Part shown: piece after piece, positions 1-6,516 of the stretch
Numbering within the stretch: the first letter of the stretch is position 1
Layout of the letters: each line of letters begins with the position of its first letter
From: CALXSC01 sp964493475
GTDB lineage: Bacteria; Pseudomonadota; Alphaproteobacteria; Rickettsiales; UBA1997
NCBI GenBank assembly: GCA_964493475.1
Contig: CAZBNS010000058.1
Span: forward strand, 1 to 11,209
Length of the DNA: 11,209 nucleotides
Reading direction: 5' to 3'
Translations under genes and position numbers: made by a program
The notes under the pieces: generated by a model
What the model was told of the DNA's origin: nothing
Seen by the model: the letters and a program-made list of their open reading frames with translations, nothing else
The model's database searches: none

Positions 1-42
1 ATTTCTCGGCCGGGCTATTTATTTAACGCGCCATTTAATTGC

Positions 43-174
43 GCCCAACGGTCGCGTAGCTGCTTTGCGTGCCGTATAAAAAGCACGTTCCAGTCTGCCG
101 TGATAACGATTCAAATATACAAAAAGTTTCTGTCAGCCACCAAACTACGGCATGAAAGCAGATGCCTGTTAGGT
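43..174 (+). repeat. attC-like long imperfect inverted repeat
   Basis: The element opens with GCCCAAC (43-49), which fits RYYYAAC, and closes with GTTAGGT (168-174), which fits GTTRRRY; these are the R'' and R' boxes of integron attC sites. Inside, CTGCTTTGCGTGCCGTA (60-76) pairs with TACGGCATGAAAGCAG (146-161). The pairing is almost perfect: one unpaired G at 67 and one G-T wobble, around a loop of about 69 nt. The 132-bp length, end boxes and bulged base resemble large attC sites. No integrase gene is visible. It could instead be one member of a dispersed Bacteroidota intergenic hairpin family that only resembles attC. The folding is seen directly; recombination activity is inference. Confidence 0.55.
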
Positions 175-478
175 GCTGGCGGAATTGTCTTTCGTCGCTT
201 CATAAAAGCACAGTCAGTGTCATGTTTTGCACTCTGTTGTCAGAGAGTTTTTGTCTGGGGTTGGTTGAGTGTCGGCGTTTAAATTTTTACAGAGGGGAAG
301 GGAATTTTGTCTGCCGAGACTAGGTTACTGCCGATAGTGGGTAGAAAATGGAAAGCTTATTTGCAACCCAACACGTTTTACCTTTAAAATTAAAGTTGCA
401 AATGTGCTTTACATTGTGCTGTTGGCTTTATCAGCAACAAAACTGTCTATTAGATGAAAGCAGAGGCAAGTATTCTTT
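175..478. other. Intergenic stretch without a supported gene
   Basis: Short open frames exist here (100-282 and 348-551 on the plus strand), but they show no recognisable protein features and the first runs through the hairpin. The stretch contains GTTTAAATTTTTAC at 277-290, which recurs inverted at 11023-11036. It also contains a 7-bp inverted repeat, TTGCAAC (361-367) with GTTGCAA (395-401), enclosing the palindromic CTTTAAAATTAAAG (382-395). Base composition is visibly GC-richer than in the genes to the right. Confidence 0.5.
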
Positions 479-630
479 TTGCAATCGCTTATTCCCTTGT
501 CGCAGGGGAAAAAACACTCGGCGCAGTCGGTCATATTCTCAGGGCAGGTGAAAAATCACTCAGCGCAGAGGCTTATATTCTCAAAGCAGGAAGAAAATTA
601 CTCGAAGCAGTCGCTTATGTTCTCAGAGAG
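479..630 (+). repeat. 42-nt tandem repeats, in frame with 7-residue peptide repeats
   Basis: Three adjacent 42-nt units (479-520, 521-562, 563-604) and a partial fourth (605-630) can be aligned by eye. Shared words include GCAGTCG or GCAGAGG, TTATATTCTC, and GCAGG followed by GAAAA and ACTC. In the plus frame beginning with ATG at 454 each unit encodes 14 residues made of two heptads, for example AIAYSLV/AGEKTLG, AVGHILR/AGEKSLS, AEAYILK/AGRKLLE. Ala leads each heptad and Leu is at position 6, so the peptide would be amphipathic. That frame stays open to 831, but its last 125 bp run antisense through the gene ending at 705. It is therefore unclear whether it is a gene, a degraded remnant or a non-coding repeat. 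Confidence 0.7.
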
Positions 631-661
631 GTATCTTATATTCCTTTTTGGTATCAAAGAA

Positions 662-691
662 CACTAAAAGAAAAAGACTCAAGTTTGAGCC
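662..691 (-). terminator. Rho-independent terminator of the two-repeat protein gene
   Basis: Read on the minus strand, GGCTCA-AACT-TGAGTC forms a 6-bp stem (one G-T pair) with a 4-nt loop at 676-691. A T-rich run, TTTTTCTTTT, follows. It lies 13 bp past the stop codon at 705, the expected place for termination of that gene. Confidence 0.7.
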
Positions 692-704
692 CTTTCCTTC
701 ATTC

Positions 705-1478
705 CTATTTCTTAATCTTCTTAAATGGAATTTTACTTACTTCTTTATATTGTGGGCTTGTTGCACCGAAAACTGATTTTACATATTTCTTTACTTCTAA
801 TGCAATATCTACGAGACCTATGCTGTCCTGATATAATAATGTATTACGTGTAATCATTGCATTTTTATAAGGGGTTGCGGCATTTATTACTGCTGTATTT
901 AATGTTTTATAGTTTGTGAGAGTTGTATTAAGCCCTGCCACCTTTAAGTCAGTTTCGTTAGGAATATATAAGGGTTCGGCGGTCAAGCATACAATTAATT
1001 TTGTAAAATTATCAATCAAGCTGTCGTAGCTTTGTTGAGAAACGGAGATCAGATGTACTTCCAATGGAATGGGAGTAGTACCACCGGCAGACGGTGTAAC
1101 TGGTGGTGTAACTGGCGGAGTTTTTGGGATAGCTGCACGTTTGCCCTGAATTTTTCTATTTATAGTTTTTGCATTATCAATGGTTAGTTTTGTTGCATCG
1201 GTAGCTTCGAGTGCATTTAAAATACGAGTACAGAATTTTTTAATAGGCGCAGGAGCTAATGCAAGTTCACGTGCATTGCGTGTGTTTTCATACGTTGTTC
1301 CATAAGTCTTAACAGTTTGTAATGCACTTTTTGCCGTTGTCAGAGTAGTTTGAAGTTGCGGAATTTTAAGCGCATTTTTTGATGGACTGTAAGAGGCTCC
1401 ATAGCCTGAGCAAAAAGAAATTAAAACTTCAAAGTTTGCTACATTTTTGGCGTGTCCTGTTTCACTTGTAGATGCCAT
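705..1478 (-). CDS. Two-repeat hypothetical protein with Pro/Thr linker
   Basis: I cannot assign a function to this 257-aa protein. It consists of an internally duplicated unit: residues about 14-112 and about 148-255 align over a stretch running from a Tyr-x-Pro near the start (YSPSKNALKIP, YIPNETDLKVAG), through L-TTLT--K--L--------Y-NA/T--R, to a lysine-rich end. The halves are joined by a Pro/Thr-rich linker with two PPVTP-like repeats (about 118-138). No signal peptide or membrane segment is visible. The pattern suggests two helical domains on a flexible tether. ATG at 1478 is the first start in a clear frame. It lies 38 bp after the XRE gene on the same strand, so the two may be cotranscribed. 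A terminator follows the stop. Similar proteins occur as orphan hypotheticals in Bacteroidota, which is my recollection rather than a search result. Confidence 0.85.
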   Translation of the reverse strand: MASTSETGHAKNVANFEVLISFCSGYGASYSPSKNALKIPQLQTTLTTAKSALQTVKTYGTTYENTRNARELALAPAPIKKFCTRILNALEATDATKLTIDNAKTINRKIQGKRAAIPKTPPVTPPVTPSAGGTTPIPLEVHLISVSQQSYDSLIDNFTKLIVCLTAEPLYIPNETDLKVAGLNTTLTNYKTLNTAVINAATPYKNAMITRNTLLYQDSIGLVDIALEVKKYVKSVFGATSPQYKEVSKIPFKKIKK

Positions 1479-1516
1479 AATTATTGAATTAAATGTTAAT
1501 AATTTTAAAAAATCAG

Positions 1517-1780
1517 TTATATTAAAAAATCTTTTTGTTTACATCCGAGTTTATCAATTATTTTATCAAGATAATCAAGTGTAAGGTTAACTTCTCCATT
1601 TTCAATATTCCATATATACTGCCTATCCACTTCGATTAAATCTGCCAGTTGCTGTAATGTCATGTTGTTTTGCTTTCTCAAGAATTTAATTCGCTTGCCA
1701 ACAATTTCTTTTGCCGTATGTGTGAATAAACTATGCAAAGAAAAATGGTTTAATTGAGAATCTTGTAAATACAGTATCAC
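1517..1780 (-). CDS. XRE-family helix-turn-helix regulator
   Basis: This is a small Cro/C1-type DNA-binding protein. The HTH_3 domain occupies about residues 24-87: KEIVGKRIKFLRKQ leads, MTLQQLADLIEVDRQYI carries the helix-turn-helix, and NLTLDYLDKIIDKLG closes the fold. The W-x-IENG segment is typical of the family. There is no ligand or peptidase domain, so it should be a simple repressor or antitoxin-like factor. The start is uncertain. The frame opens with GTG at 1780, only a few bases after the terminator of the upstream operon, and the first 22 residues look unlike the family, so an internal TTG start is possible. The downstream two-repeat protein, 38 bp away, may be its partner. Its target is unknown. 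Confidence 0.85.
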   Translation of the reverse strand: MILYLQDSQLNHFSLHSLFTHTAKEIVGKRIKFLRKQNNMTLQQLADLIEVDRQYIWNIENGEVNLTLDYLDKIIDKLGCKQKDFLI

Positions 1781-1783
1781 TAC

Positions 1784-1817
1784 AAATAAAAAAGCCTACA
1801 ATTATTTTGAGGGCTTT
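1784..1817 (-). terminator. Terminator of the glycosyltransferase operon
   Basis: On the minus strand AAAGCC (1817-1812) pairs with GGCTTT (1796-1791) across a 15-nt loop, followed by TTTATTTG. It lies about 55 bp beyond the stop of the 49-aa membrane protein and just before the XRE gene. That marks the end of the long minus-strand locus. The plus strand after the stem is also T-rich, so it could work in both directions. Confidence 0.6.
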
Positions 1818-1870
1818 CGTTTTGTTTTTAATTTTTGTAAAGGACGAATTATCTATAATCTCCAGCTTTA

Positions 1871-2020
1871 TCATTTTGTTTTATTTTTTTTGGAAATACT
1901 TTTTTTTCGTATGTTATAGATGATTGTGTCCTTTATATCCTTAAAAAAATGAATTGAGCATATGATAAGTACAACAGTAAGTCCAATAACCCATGCATAA
2001 CCGATTAACTTTTCAATCAT
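1871..2020 (-). CDS. 49-aa single-pass membrane protein
   Basis: Reading back from CAT at 2018-2020 gives a 49-codon frame ending in TGA at 1871-1873. It starts MIEKLIGYAWVIGL. Residues about 5-25 are a hydrophobic segment (GYAWVIGLTVVLIICSIHFF), followed by a strongly basic tail rich in Lys and Ser (IRKKSISKKNKTK), so the C-terminus is probably cytoplasmic by the positive-inside rule. The gene lies 57 bp after the second glycosyltransferase and before the operon terminator, which supports it as the last cistron. It has no recognisable family. It could anchor or assist the membrane-associated glycosyltransferases; that role is inference from position. Confidence 0.6.
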   Translation of the reverse strand: MIEKLIGYAWVIGLTVVLIICSIHFFKDIKDTIIYNIRKKSISKKNKTK

Positions 2021-2077
2021 ACTGTAAGATTTTTATAATAATTATTTATTTACGATATTTTGACAGTGAACAAATAT

Positions 2078-2758
2078 TTAATTAAGTTTATTTTTAAGAA
2101 TTTTTATTATTAAATTGAAATTGTTAAATGCCGTTAAAGCAATTTGATGCCCTTCCAAAACAAATTCTTTTATTGCCTGAGACTGATTTGTTTTATTAAA
2201 TTTAGTGGGATGTTTTAAGTCTATCAACATTACATACTTCACTCTTTTCTCCAGCGATTGATAGTAAAGATTGATTAGGGTTTCTACGCCAAATTTTGAA
2301 GTTTTCATATCCCCAAGAATCGGTAAAATATCTTTTTTTAAAAGAGCCCGTTCTCCTGTAAGCGATTTAAAAGGGTTTATTTTATAGTTTATTAAAGTTT
2401 CCGTTGCCTGTCCTAATACCATATCTGCTTCATTTTTGATAATCGGGTTTGTAAGTTGCAAAAAATGTTCTCCTCTTATATCGGATAAATCGGCATCGCA
2501 AAAAACGATTAATTCCGAACTTGATTTTTCAACGCCTAAAGCCATTGCATAACCTTTTCCTTTGTTTTCCGACAAATGTATATCAGTTATATGAAAATCT
2601 TTTTTTAATTCATTAATGATTTTTCCTGTTGCATCAATTGAACCATCGTTAACTACTATAATTTCGTTAAATAAATTGCTGTCAGCGACAATTTTTATCA
2701 CGTTCTCTATTGTGCTCTCTTCATTGAAAGCACAGATAATAGCTGATACTCTTTTCAT
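2078..2758 (-). CDS. Family 2 glycosyltransferase (second copy)
   Basis: This 226-aa protein has the GT-A fold signature of family 2. The N-terminal SAIICAFNEE leads into VVNDGSIDAT (36-44), which contacts the nucleotide sugar, and FCDAD (86-90) is the metal-binding DXD-type motif. A conserved block follows: INPFKSLTGERALLKKD (127-143) and SKFGVETLIN (154-163). This resembles soluble GT2 enzymes of the polyprenyl-phosphate or lipid-linked sugar type. There is no transmembrane segment. It overlaps the upstream paralogue by ATGA at 2755-2758, indicating translational coupling. With acyltransferases and headgroup-type methyltransferases upstream, transfer of a sugar to a lipid acceptor is the likely role. 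Donor and acceptor cannot be read from the sequence. Confidence 0.9.
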   Translation of the reverse strand: MKRVSAIICAFNEESTIENVIKIVADSNLFNEIIVVNDGSIDATGKIINELKKDFHITDIHLSENKGKGYAMALGVEKSSSELIVFCDADLSDIRGEHFLQLTNPIIKNEADMVLGQATETLINYKINPFKSLTGERALLKKDILPILGDMKTSKFGVETLINLYYQSLEKRVKYVMLIDLKHPTKFNKTNQSQAIKEFVLEGHQIALTAFNNFNLIIKILKNKLN

Positions 2759-3453
2759 ATTTTTATGTTTTTCTTAATTGCATTTTTGAACGTTTTCAAT
2801 ACTAAATCATAATTTTTTACAGCGGTGTATGCTATTTCCCAGCCTTCATTAATATAATTCGTGGTTGCTTTGGCAAATGGCACTTTTTTGTATTTATCTT
2901 TATGTGCTAATCCAACCAACCTGATAAATTTTAATGTTTTGCCCATTGATATGAAATAAAAATAGAGGAGTGTTTCTACACCAAACCTTGATTCTTTCAT
3001 TTTGTCAAGAATTGGGGTAATGTCTTTTCTATATATAGCTCTTTCTCCTGTCAATATTTTTAAGGGGTTTATATCCTGGCTTAAAATATTTACGGTTGAG
3101 TATCCTAAAACCATATCACATTCTTTTTTTAATAGTGGTTTTACCATGTGGTTAATATATCCGGAAACAATCTTTGTTTGATCTGCATCAATGAATACAA
3201 TTATTTCATTTTTTGCGTTTTCAACTCCAACAGCCATTGCATATCCTTTTCCTTTATTTTCTTTTAAATGAATGTCCGTAAGAGCCATGTCCTGTTTTAG
3301 TTCTTTGATTATTTTTTCAGTAGCATCAGTAGAACTATCGTTTACAACTATTATTTCATTAACAATAGAATATTCAGAAACAGACGTGATAACGTCTTTC
3401 AGTGTTTTTTCTTCGTTATAAACACAAATTATTGCTGATACTTTATTTATCAT
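2755..3453 (-). CDS. Family 2 glycosyltransferase (first copy)
   Basis: This 232-aa GT2 enzyme is clearly paralogous to the gene downstream. It shares SAIIC-x-x-NEE at the N-terminus, VVNDSSTDAT (37-45), FIDAD (87-91) as the DXD-type motif, LKENKGKGYAMAVGVE before it, and INPLKILTGERAIYRKD plus SRFGVETLLYFYF after it. Relative to the second copy, NDGS has become NDSS and DADLSD has become DADQTK, so the two may use different sugars or acceptors, or act one after the other. It overlaps both neighbours by 4 bp (ATGA at 3450-3453 and 2755-2758), so acyltransferase and both glycosyltransferases are coupled. It is a cytoplasmic protein without membrane segments. Confidence 0.9.
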   Translation of the reverse strand: MINKVSAIICVYNEEKTLKDVITSVSEYSIVNEIIVVNDSSTDATEKIIKELKQDMALTDIHLKENKGKGYAMAVGVENAKNEIIVFIDADQTKIVSGYINHMVKPLLKKECDMVLGYSTVNILSQDINPLKILTGERAIYRKDITPILDKMKESRFGVETLLYFYFISMGKTLKFIRLVGLAHKDKYKKVPFAKATTNYINEGWEIAYTAVKNYDLVLKTFKNAIKKNIKI

Positions 3454-4259
3454 ATGTACCTTAATTTATATACTTCACTTCTTACAAATTTCGCCCAATA
3501 ATCACGGGAAATAGAATTATCGAATTTGTAATATGAAATTGGTTTTCCTATTTTAACCTTTATGGTTTTATTTCTTTTACTAAAAAGCTCACGGGGCAAC
3601 AATGCCAATTCAAAATTCATATTAATCCGAAATGTTTTTCTTATAATGTATGTTAAATAAAAAAAAATGGAATTTTTTCCATAAAAATAAAAAGGTACAA
3701 TATCACGTTTGTATGAAACAGATTTTTTAATAAAACTTTTTTGCCATTCGCTATCCTGAACTTTACATTTTTTTATCCTTGAAACCACACCTGCAGGAAA
3801 ATGAGTAATTGGCAAATCCGATTCAAATAACTTTTCTAAGTCAACAAGGTATTCCTTTGGGTTTGTTCCGAATACATTTACTGCTGCAATTATCGGTTTT
3901 ACATGAGGGATTAACGTAAAAACCTCATTACCTATAGCCCTAAAATCACCATATTTTGCAGCTATTGTATTTGTTAATATCAATCCATCAATAAAACCAA
4001 AGGGATGATTTGCAACAAAAAAACATTTGCCATTTTCAGGTAAATTTTCAATTCCTTCAATTTCAATTTTTATGTTTAACTCCTCAATTACTTTAGGTAA
4101 AAAATCAACACCTTCGTAATTTGAATATTTATTAAGAATATTATTTATTTCATTTTGCCGGATTATATATTTTAAAAAAGAAATACAGAAGAAAGGAAGT
4201 TTTTTCAGCATTTTTGAATTGCTTCCGTTGATAAGTTCTGAAAGATTTATATATTCCAT
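3450..4259 (-). CDS. Hemolysin-like lysophospholipid acyltransferase (PlsC superfamily)
   Basis: This 269-aa protein belongs to the LPLAT superfamily, in the branch often annotated as hemolysin or ornithine-lipid O-acyltransferase-like. The catalytic motif reads NHPFGFIDG (84-92). His85 and Asp91 are separated by five residues, the spacing of this branch rather than the classical HX4D. THFPAGVVSR (152-161) is the acceptor-binding block, and LLPRELFSKRNKTIKVKIGKPI near 220-241 is its C-terminal signature. It should acylate a lyso-lipid at the inner membrane surface. Its stop overlaps the first glycosyltransferase start (ATGA), pairing it with sugar transfer. ATG at 4259 is preceded by a perfect 8-bp palindrome. 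Lyso-glycerolipid and lyso-aminolipid acceptors are both possible. Confidence 0.87.
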   Translation of the reverse strand: MEYINLSELINGSNSKMLKKLPFFCISFLKYIIRQNEINNILNKYSNYEGVDFLPKVIEELNIKIEIEGIENLPENGKCFFVANHPFGFIDGLILTNTIAAKYGDFRAIGNEVFTLIPHVKPIIAAVNVFGTNPKEYLVDLEKLFESDLPITHFPAGVVSRIKKCKVQDSEWQKSFIKKSVSYKRDIVPFYFYGKNSIFFYLTYIIRKTFRINMNFELALLPRELFSKRNKTIKVKIGKPISYYKFDNSISRDYWAKFVRSEVYKLRYI

Positions 4260-4260
4260 A

Positions 4261-4347
4261 TTTATCTAGATTTAGATAAAAATATCCCAGCCATCGAAGG
4301 ATTATGAAAAAAACATAGAAAGTATGGAACAACAACCTTCGAGGCTG
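4261..4347. repeat. Two hairpins in the gap before the hemolysin-like acyltransferase
   Basis: TTTATCTA (4261-4268) and TAGATAAA (4273-4280) form a palindrome directly before the acyltransferase start. Beyond it, CAGCCATCGAAGG (4288-4300) pairs with CCTTCGAGGCTG (4336-4347), leaving one bulged A and a loop of 35 nt. On the minus strand the larger stem is followed by GATATTTTTATC, which is only weakly terminator-like. The pair could attenuate transcription between the ACP part and the glycosyltransferase part of the locus, stabilise mRNA, or be a dispersed repeat. Confidence 0.55.
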
Positions 4348-4381
4348 AGAGTATTTGAAATATTTCTTTTAACATCATTAA

Positions 4382-4549
4382 TTAAAAAAGTCCAAATCGT
4401 TTAGATAAAATAAATAACCCAAGTAAAGCGCAAAAACAATGAATTGCCATGATAATATATTTTGATTTTTCATTATTGGATTTATTAACAGAATTGATAA
4501 TTATAATATTCGATATGATTATTAGGCATAAAATAATATTTACTATCAT
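4382..4549 (-). CDS. 55-aa membrane protein with two hydrophobic segments
   Basis: An ATG at 4549-4547 opens a 55-codon frame ending in TAA at 4382-4384. The protein has two hydrophobic stretches: residues about 2-18 (starting MIVNIILCLIIIS) and about 32-48 (IIMAIHCFCALLGLFIL). They are separated by a short polar loop (NKSNNEKSK), and the tail is KRFGLF. This is a helical-hairpin membrane protein. It fills what would otherwise be an unexplained 430-bp gap between the ACP-like gene and the acyltransferase, on the same strand. I recognise no family. A partner or scaffold for lipid enzymes is possible but inferred from location only. Hydrophobic AT-rich frames can arise by chance, which limits confidence. 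Confidence 0.55.
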   Translation of the reverse strand: MIVNIILCLIIISNIIIINSVNKSNNEKSKYIIMAIHCFCALLGLFILSKRFGLF

Positions 4550-4565
4550 TTTTAATAAGACATTA

Positions 4566-4667
4566 CTATTGTTGACGATTAGTTGAAAAGGACTTTCTTA
4601 GCTTAAAATATAATTTTAATTTCCTTACCTTTAAAATTATTGTCAGGATTATCAATGTTGGGATCAT
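4566..4667 (-). CDS. Possible 33-aa hydrophobic basic peptide
   Basis: ATG at 4667-4665 starts a 33-codon frame ending in TAG at 4566-4568. It begins MIPTLIILTIILKV and continues with a strongly basic tail (RKLKLYFKLRKS). It lies 25 bp after the ACP-like gene and 16 bp before the 55-aa membrane protein, which is operon-like spacing. The frame is short enough to be chance in AT-rich DNA, so it is listed as a candidate only. Confidence 0.25.
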   Translation of the reverse strand: MIPTLIILTIILKVRKLKLYFKLRKSFSTNRQQ

Positions 4668-4692
4668 ATAATATCAGATTAAACAGAACTTT

Positions 4693-4947
4693 TTAATTAT
4701 TTTCTTTTTGCTGAAGAGCTTTTTCAACGTATAAGCAAAGGTTTTCGAAACTTTCAACACCCATTTTAACATAGTCCTGAAATTCTAAACCAAATTCTTT
4801 TTCAATTTCAATAAGTATTTCTGCTTGTTCGAGGTAATCAGCCCCTAAGTCGCTCATGGTAGTTTCCGAAGTGATGGAAGTTTTATCAACCCCTAACTGA
4901 TAACTGAGTATATCAGTTAATTTTGCTTTGATTTGTTCTTGATTCAT
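4693..4947 (-). CDS. Acyl carrier protein-like, lacking the phosphopantetheine serine
   Basis: This 84-aa protein has the size and helical layout of a type II acyl carrier protein. Helix I is QIKAKLTDILSYQLGV, followed by ITSETTMSDLGAD, then helix II (LEQAEILIEIEKEFGLEF) and a C-terminal helix. The 4'-phosphopantetheine site is normally DSL, but here it is D37-Y38-L39. Codon 38, at 4836-4834, is TAC, one base from serine TCC. Without Ser the usual arm cannot be attached. It may be a carrier-shaped scaffold or chaperone, an inactive copy, or the result of a point mutation or sequencing error. Its place between a PlsC-type acyltransferase and small membrane proteins, in a KAS III operon, points to lipid assembly. 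Confidence 0.85.
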   Translation of the reverse strand: MNQEQIKAKLTDILSYQLGVDKTSITSETTMSDLGADYLEQAEILIEIEKEFGLEFQDYVKMGVESFENLCLYVEKALQQKENN

Positions 4948-4973
4948 CTTAATTAATTAATTTTATTATTGCT

Positions 4974-5528
4974 TTAATTTTCTAATTCAAGTGAAAATTT
5001 ATCAGGATATTTTGCCGAAACACTTTTATACATCAAACTTATTGGTTGCATAACGGTTTTAACATTGTCGAGATTTTCCAGCACTCCTTTAATTCCGATT
5101 TCTTTCTTTTTATAGTCAATATAGCCAACTATAATAGGGACATTCACTTTTGAAGCCATATAAAAAAAGCCTTTGTTCCAATGGGTAACTTTTGCACGGG
5201 TTCCTTCGGGTGAAATAACAATATGCATTTCTTTTGAATGATTAAGTATTTCTACCACCTTGTAAATGGCATTTTTATTATTTATTCCACGAACAGGTAT
5301 TGATCCAAATAAATTCATTGCTATGTTCATTGGAAAAAAGAAAAGTTCTTTTTTTGACAAAATAGTATGCCTAATTTCCATTTCGTTAAGAAACAGCTTG
5401 CCGTATAAAGCATCATAATAGCTTGTATGAGGCGCGAATATGGTAATGCTTTTTTTTACATCAGGAAAATTCCCGTTAATTTTCCAGCCCAATATTACAG
5501 TAAGAAAATATCCAGATATTGTTTTCAT
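4974..5528 (-). CDS. PlsC-type 1-acylglycerol-3-phosphate acyltransferase-like protein
   Basis: This compact 184-aa LPLAT-superfamily enzyme has all the expected blocks. APHTSYYDA (32-40) gives the classical HX4D pair His34 and Asp39. FGSIPVRG (74-81) is block II, and ISPEGTRAKVTHWNKGFFYMA (105-125) is the phosphate-binding block III. It should transfer an acyl group from acyl-ACP or acyl-CoA to a lyso-lipid or alcohol at the cytoplasmic membrane face. At about 180 residues it is shorter than typical PlsC and has only a weak N-terminal hydrophobic segment (YFLTVILGW). It begins 9 bp after the KAS III gene and ends 26 bp before the ACP-like gene, so it is tightly in the operon. It is distinct from the hemolysin-like acyltransferase further down. 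Confidence 0.87.
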   Translation of the reverse strand: MKTISGYFLTVILGWKINGNFPDVKKSITIFAPHTSYYDALYGKLFLNEMEIRHTILSKKELFFFPMNIAMNLFGSIPVRGINNKNAIYKVVEILNHSKEMHIVISPEGTRAKVTHWNKGFFYMASKVNVPIIVGYIDYKKKEIGIKGVLENLDNVKTVMQPISLMYKSVSAKYPDKFSLELEN

Positions 5529-5537
5529 AATTTGTGA

Positions 5538-6485
5538 CTATAATTTTTTTAACAAAATTGCACCGCTTGAATATCCCCCTCCGAAAACAGAAATAACAAT
5601 TAAATCGTTTATTTTAAATCTTCTCCAATTTTGTGATAAAACAATAGGAGTACTCGCTGATCCAGTATTGCCAAGTTTTTCAATATTGGAAATTACTTGC
5701 GATGGCAATAGTTTTAACTCCTTTGAAATATAATCTGTTATTCTAGCATTTGCCTGATGAGGAATAAAATAACTTAATTGATTAAGAAGGATGTTATTTT
5801 TTTGTAATATTTGTTCCGTTTCCTTTATCATATGTGTACAAGCATATTGAAAAACATCTTTTCCGAAAGGCATTTTAAGTCCACCATTACTCGGTCTTAA
5901 AAACACAGCATCAGTACTTTTTCCAACGTTTCCCAAGCCAATGGTGTTTACATCAATTACTTCTATATCATTATTTGAATAGCGTTGATTAGTAACAATT
6001 ATAGCAGATGCGCCATCACCCCATAAAAAACCTGAATTTATATCAGAAAAGTCATTATAAATACTATTGTTTTCGGAGACAATAATTAATGCTTTACTTG
6101 CTTTTTTGTTTTCAAAATAACAACCGGTAATTTCTATTGCATTTACAAAAGAAGAACAAGCAGAATCAACAGTGAAACATTTAGCTTTGTTAATGTTAAA
6201 TTGTTTTTGTACTGCATGAGCCAATGTTCCAACTGTATCATAAGGCGTATAAGTTGCACCTATTATTAAATCTATTTCATTAATTGAGAATGGCAGTTCG
6301 GGAAATGCTTTTTTTACTGCTTCAATTGCCATTGAGTTGGTGTTTTCTGCTGCACTAACATATCTTCGTTGATTGATGCCACTTTTAGAAACAATTTCAT
6401 TATTAGTAATACCATAGTTATCAAAAAAATATTTGTTTGGTATTACAACATCAGGAATGTAATCAGTTACTAAATTTATAATCAT
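5538..6485 (-). CDS. Beta-ketoacyl-ACP synthase III (FabH-like)
   Basis: This 315-aa thiolase-fold condensing enzyme has the full KAS III triad. Cys110 is in TVDSACSSF, His243 in FIPHQANARI and Asn273 in KLGNTGSAST, matching FabH Cys/His/Asn in order and spacing. WGDGASAIIV and FGGGYSSGAI are the usual structural glycine motifs. It would condense an acyl primer with malonyl-ACP, or move acyl groups. A second FabH-like enzyme inside a cluster with its own carrier and acyltransferases suggests a specialised chain, as in alkylresorcinol-type or aryl-polyene clusters. No partner KAS II, reductase, dehydratase or DarA-type cyclase is present here. It follows the methyltransferase by 31 bp and precedes the acyltransferase by 9 bp. 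Housekeeping fabH is less likely in this setting. Confidence 0.92.
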   Translation of the reverse strand: MIINLVTDYIPDVVIPNKYFFDNYGITNNEIVSKSGINQRRYVSAAENTNSMAIEAVKKAFPELPFSINEIDLIIGATYTPYDTVGTLAHAVQKQFNINKAKCFTVDSACSSFVNAIEITGCYFENKKASKALIIVSENNSIYNDFSDINSGFLWGDGASAIIVTNQRYSNNDIEVIDVNTIGLGNVGKSTDAVFLRPSNGGLKMPFGKDVFQYACTHMIKETEQILQKNNILLNQLSYFIPHQANARITDYISKELKLLPSQVISNIEKLGNTGSASTPIVLSQNWRRFKINDLIVISVFGGGYSSGAILLKKL

Positions 6486-6516
6486 ATAGCATTCTTTATT
6501 TTATTTATTATTATTT

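Noticed and set aside
100..282. A 60-aa plus-strand gene
   Set aside because: It overlaps the long hairpin and shows no protein-like features or supporting context.
366..428. A second, short attC site (ACCCAAC ... GTTGGCT)
   Set aside because: The right box breaks the GTTRRRY rule and the inner arms pair poorly.
479..630. CRISPR array
   Set aside because: The 42-nt units are directly adjacent, diverged, and have no unique spacers between them; no cas genes are present.
2060..2084. A fourth TetR operator copy (TTGACAGTGAACAAATATT)
   Set aside because: Only the left half matches; the right half lacks AGTC and it overlaps the end of a gene.
4574..4598. TetR-type dyad at TTGACGATTAG
   Set aside because: The inner AAAC and right arm are missing, and it lies inside the possible 33-aa frame rather than at a promoter.
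5440..5733. Plus-strand reading frame opposite the KAS III and acyltransferase genes
   Set aside because: It lies antisense to two confidently assigned genes; the same holds for the frame at 6752-7075.
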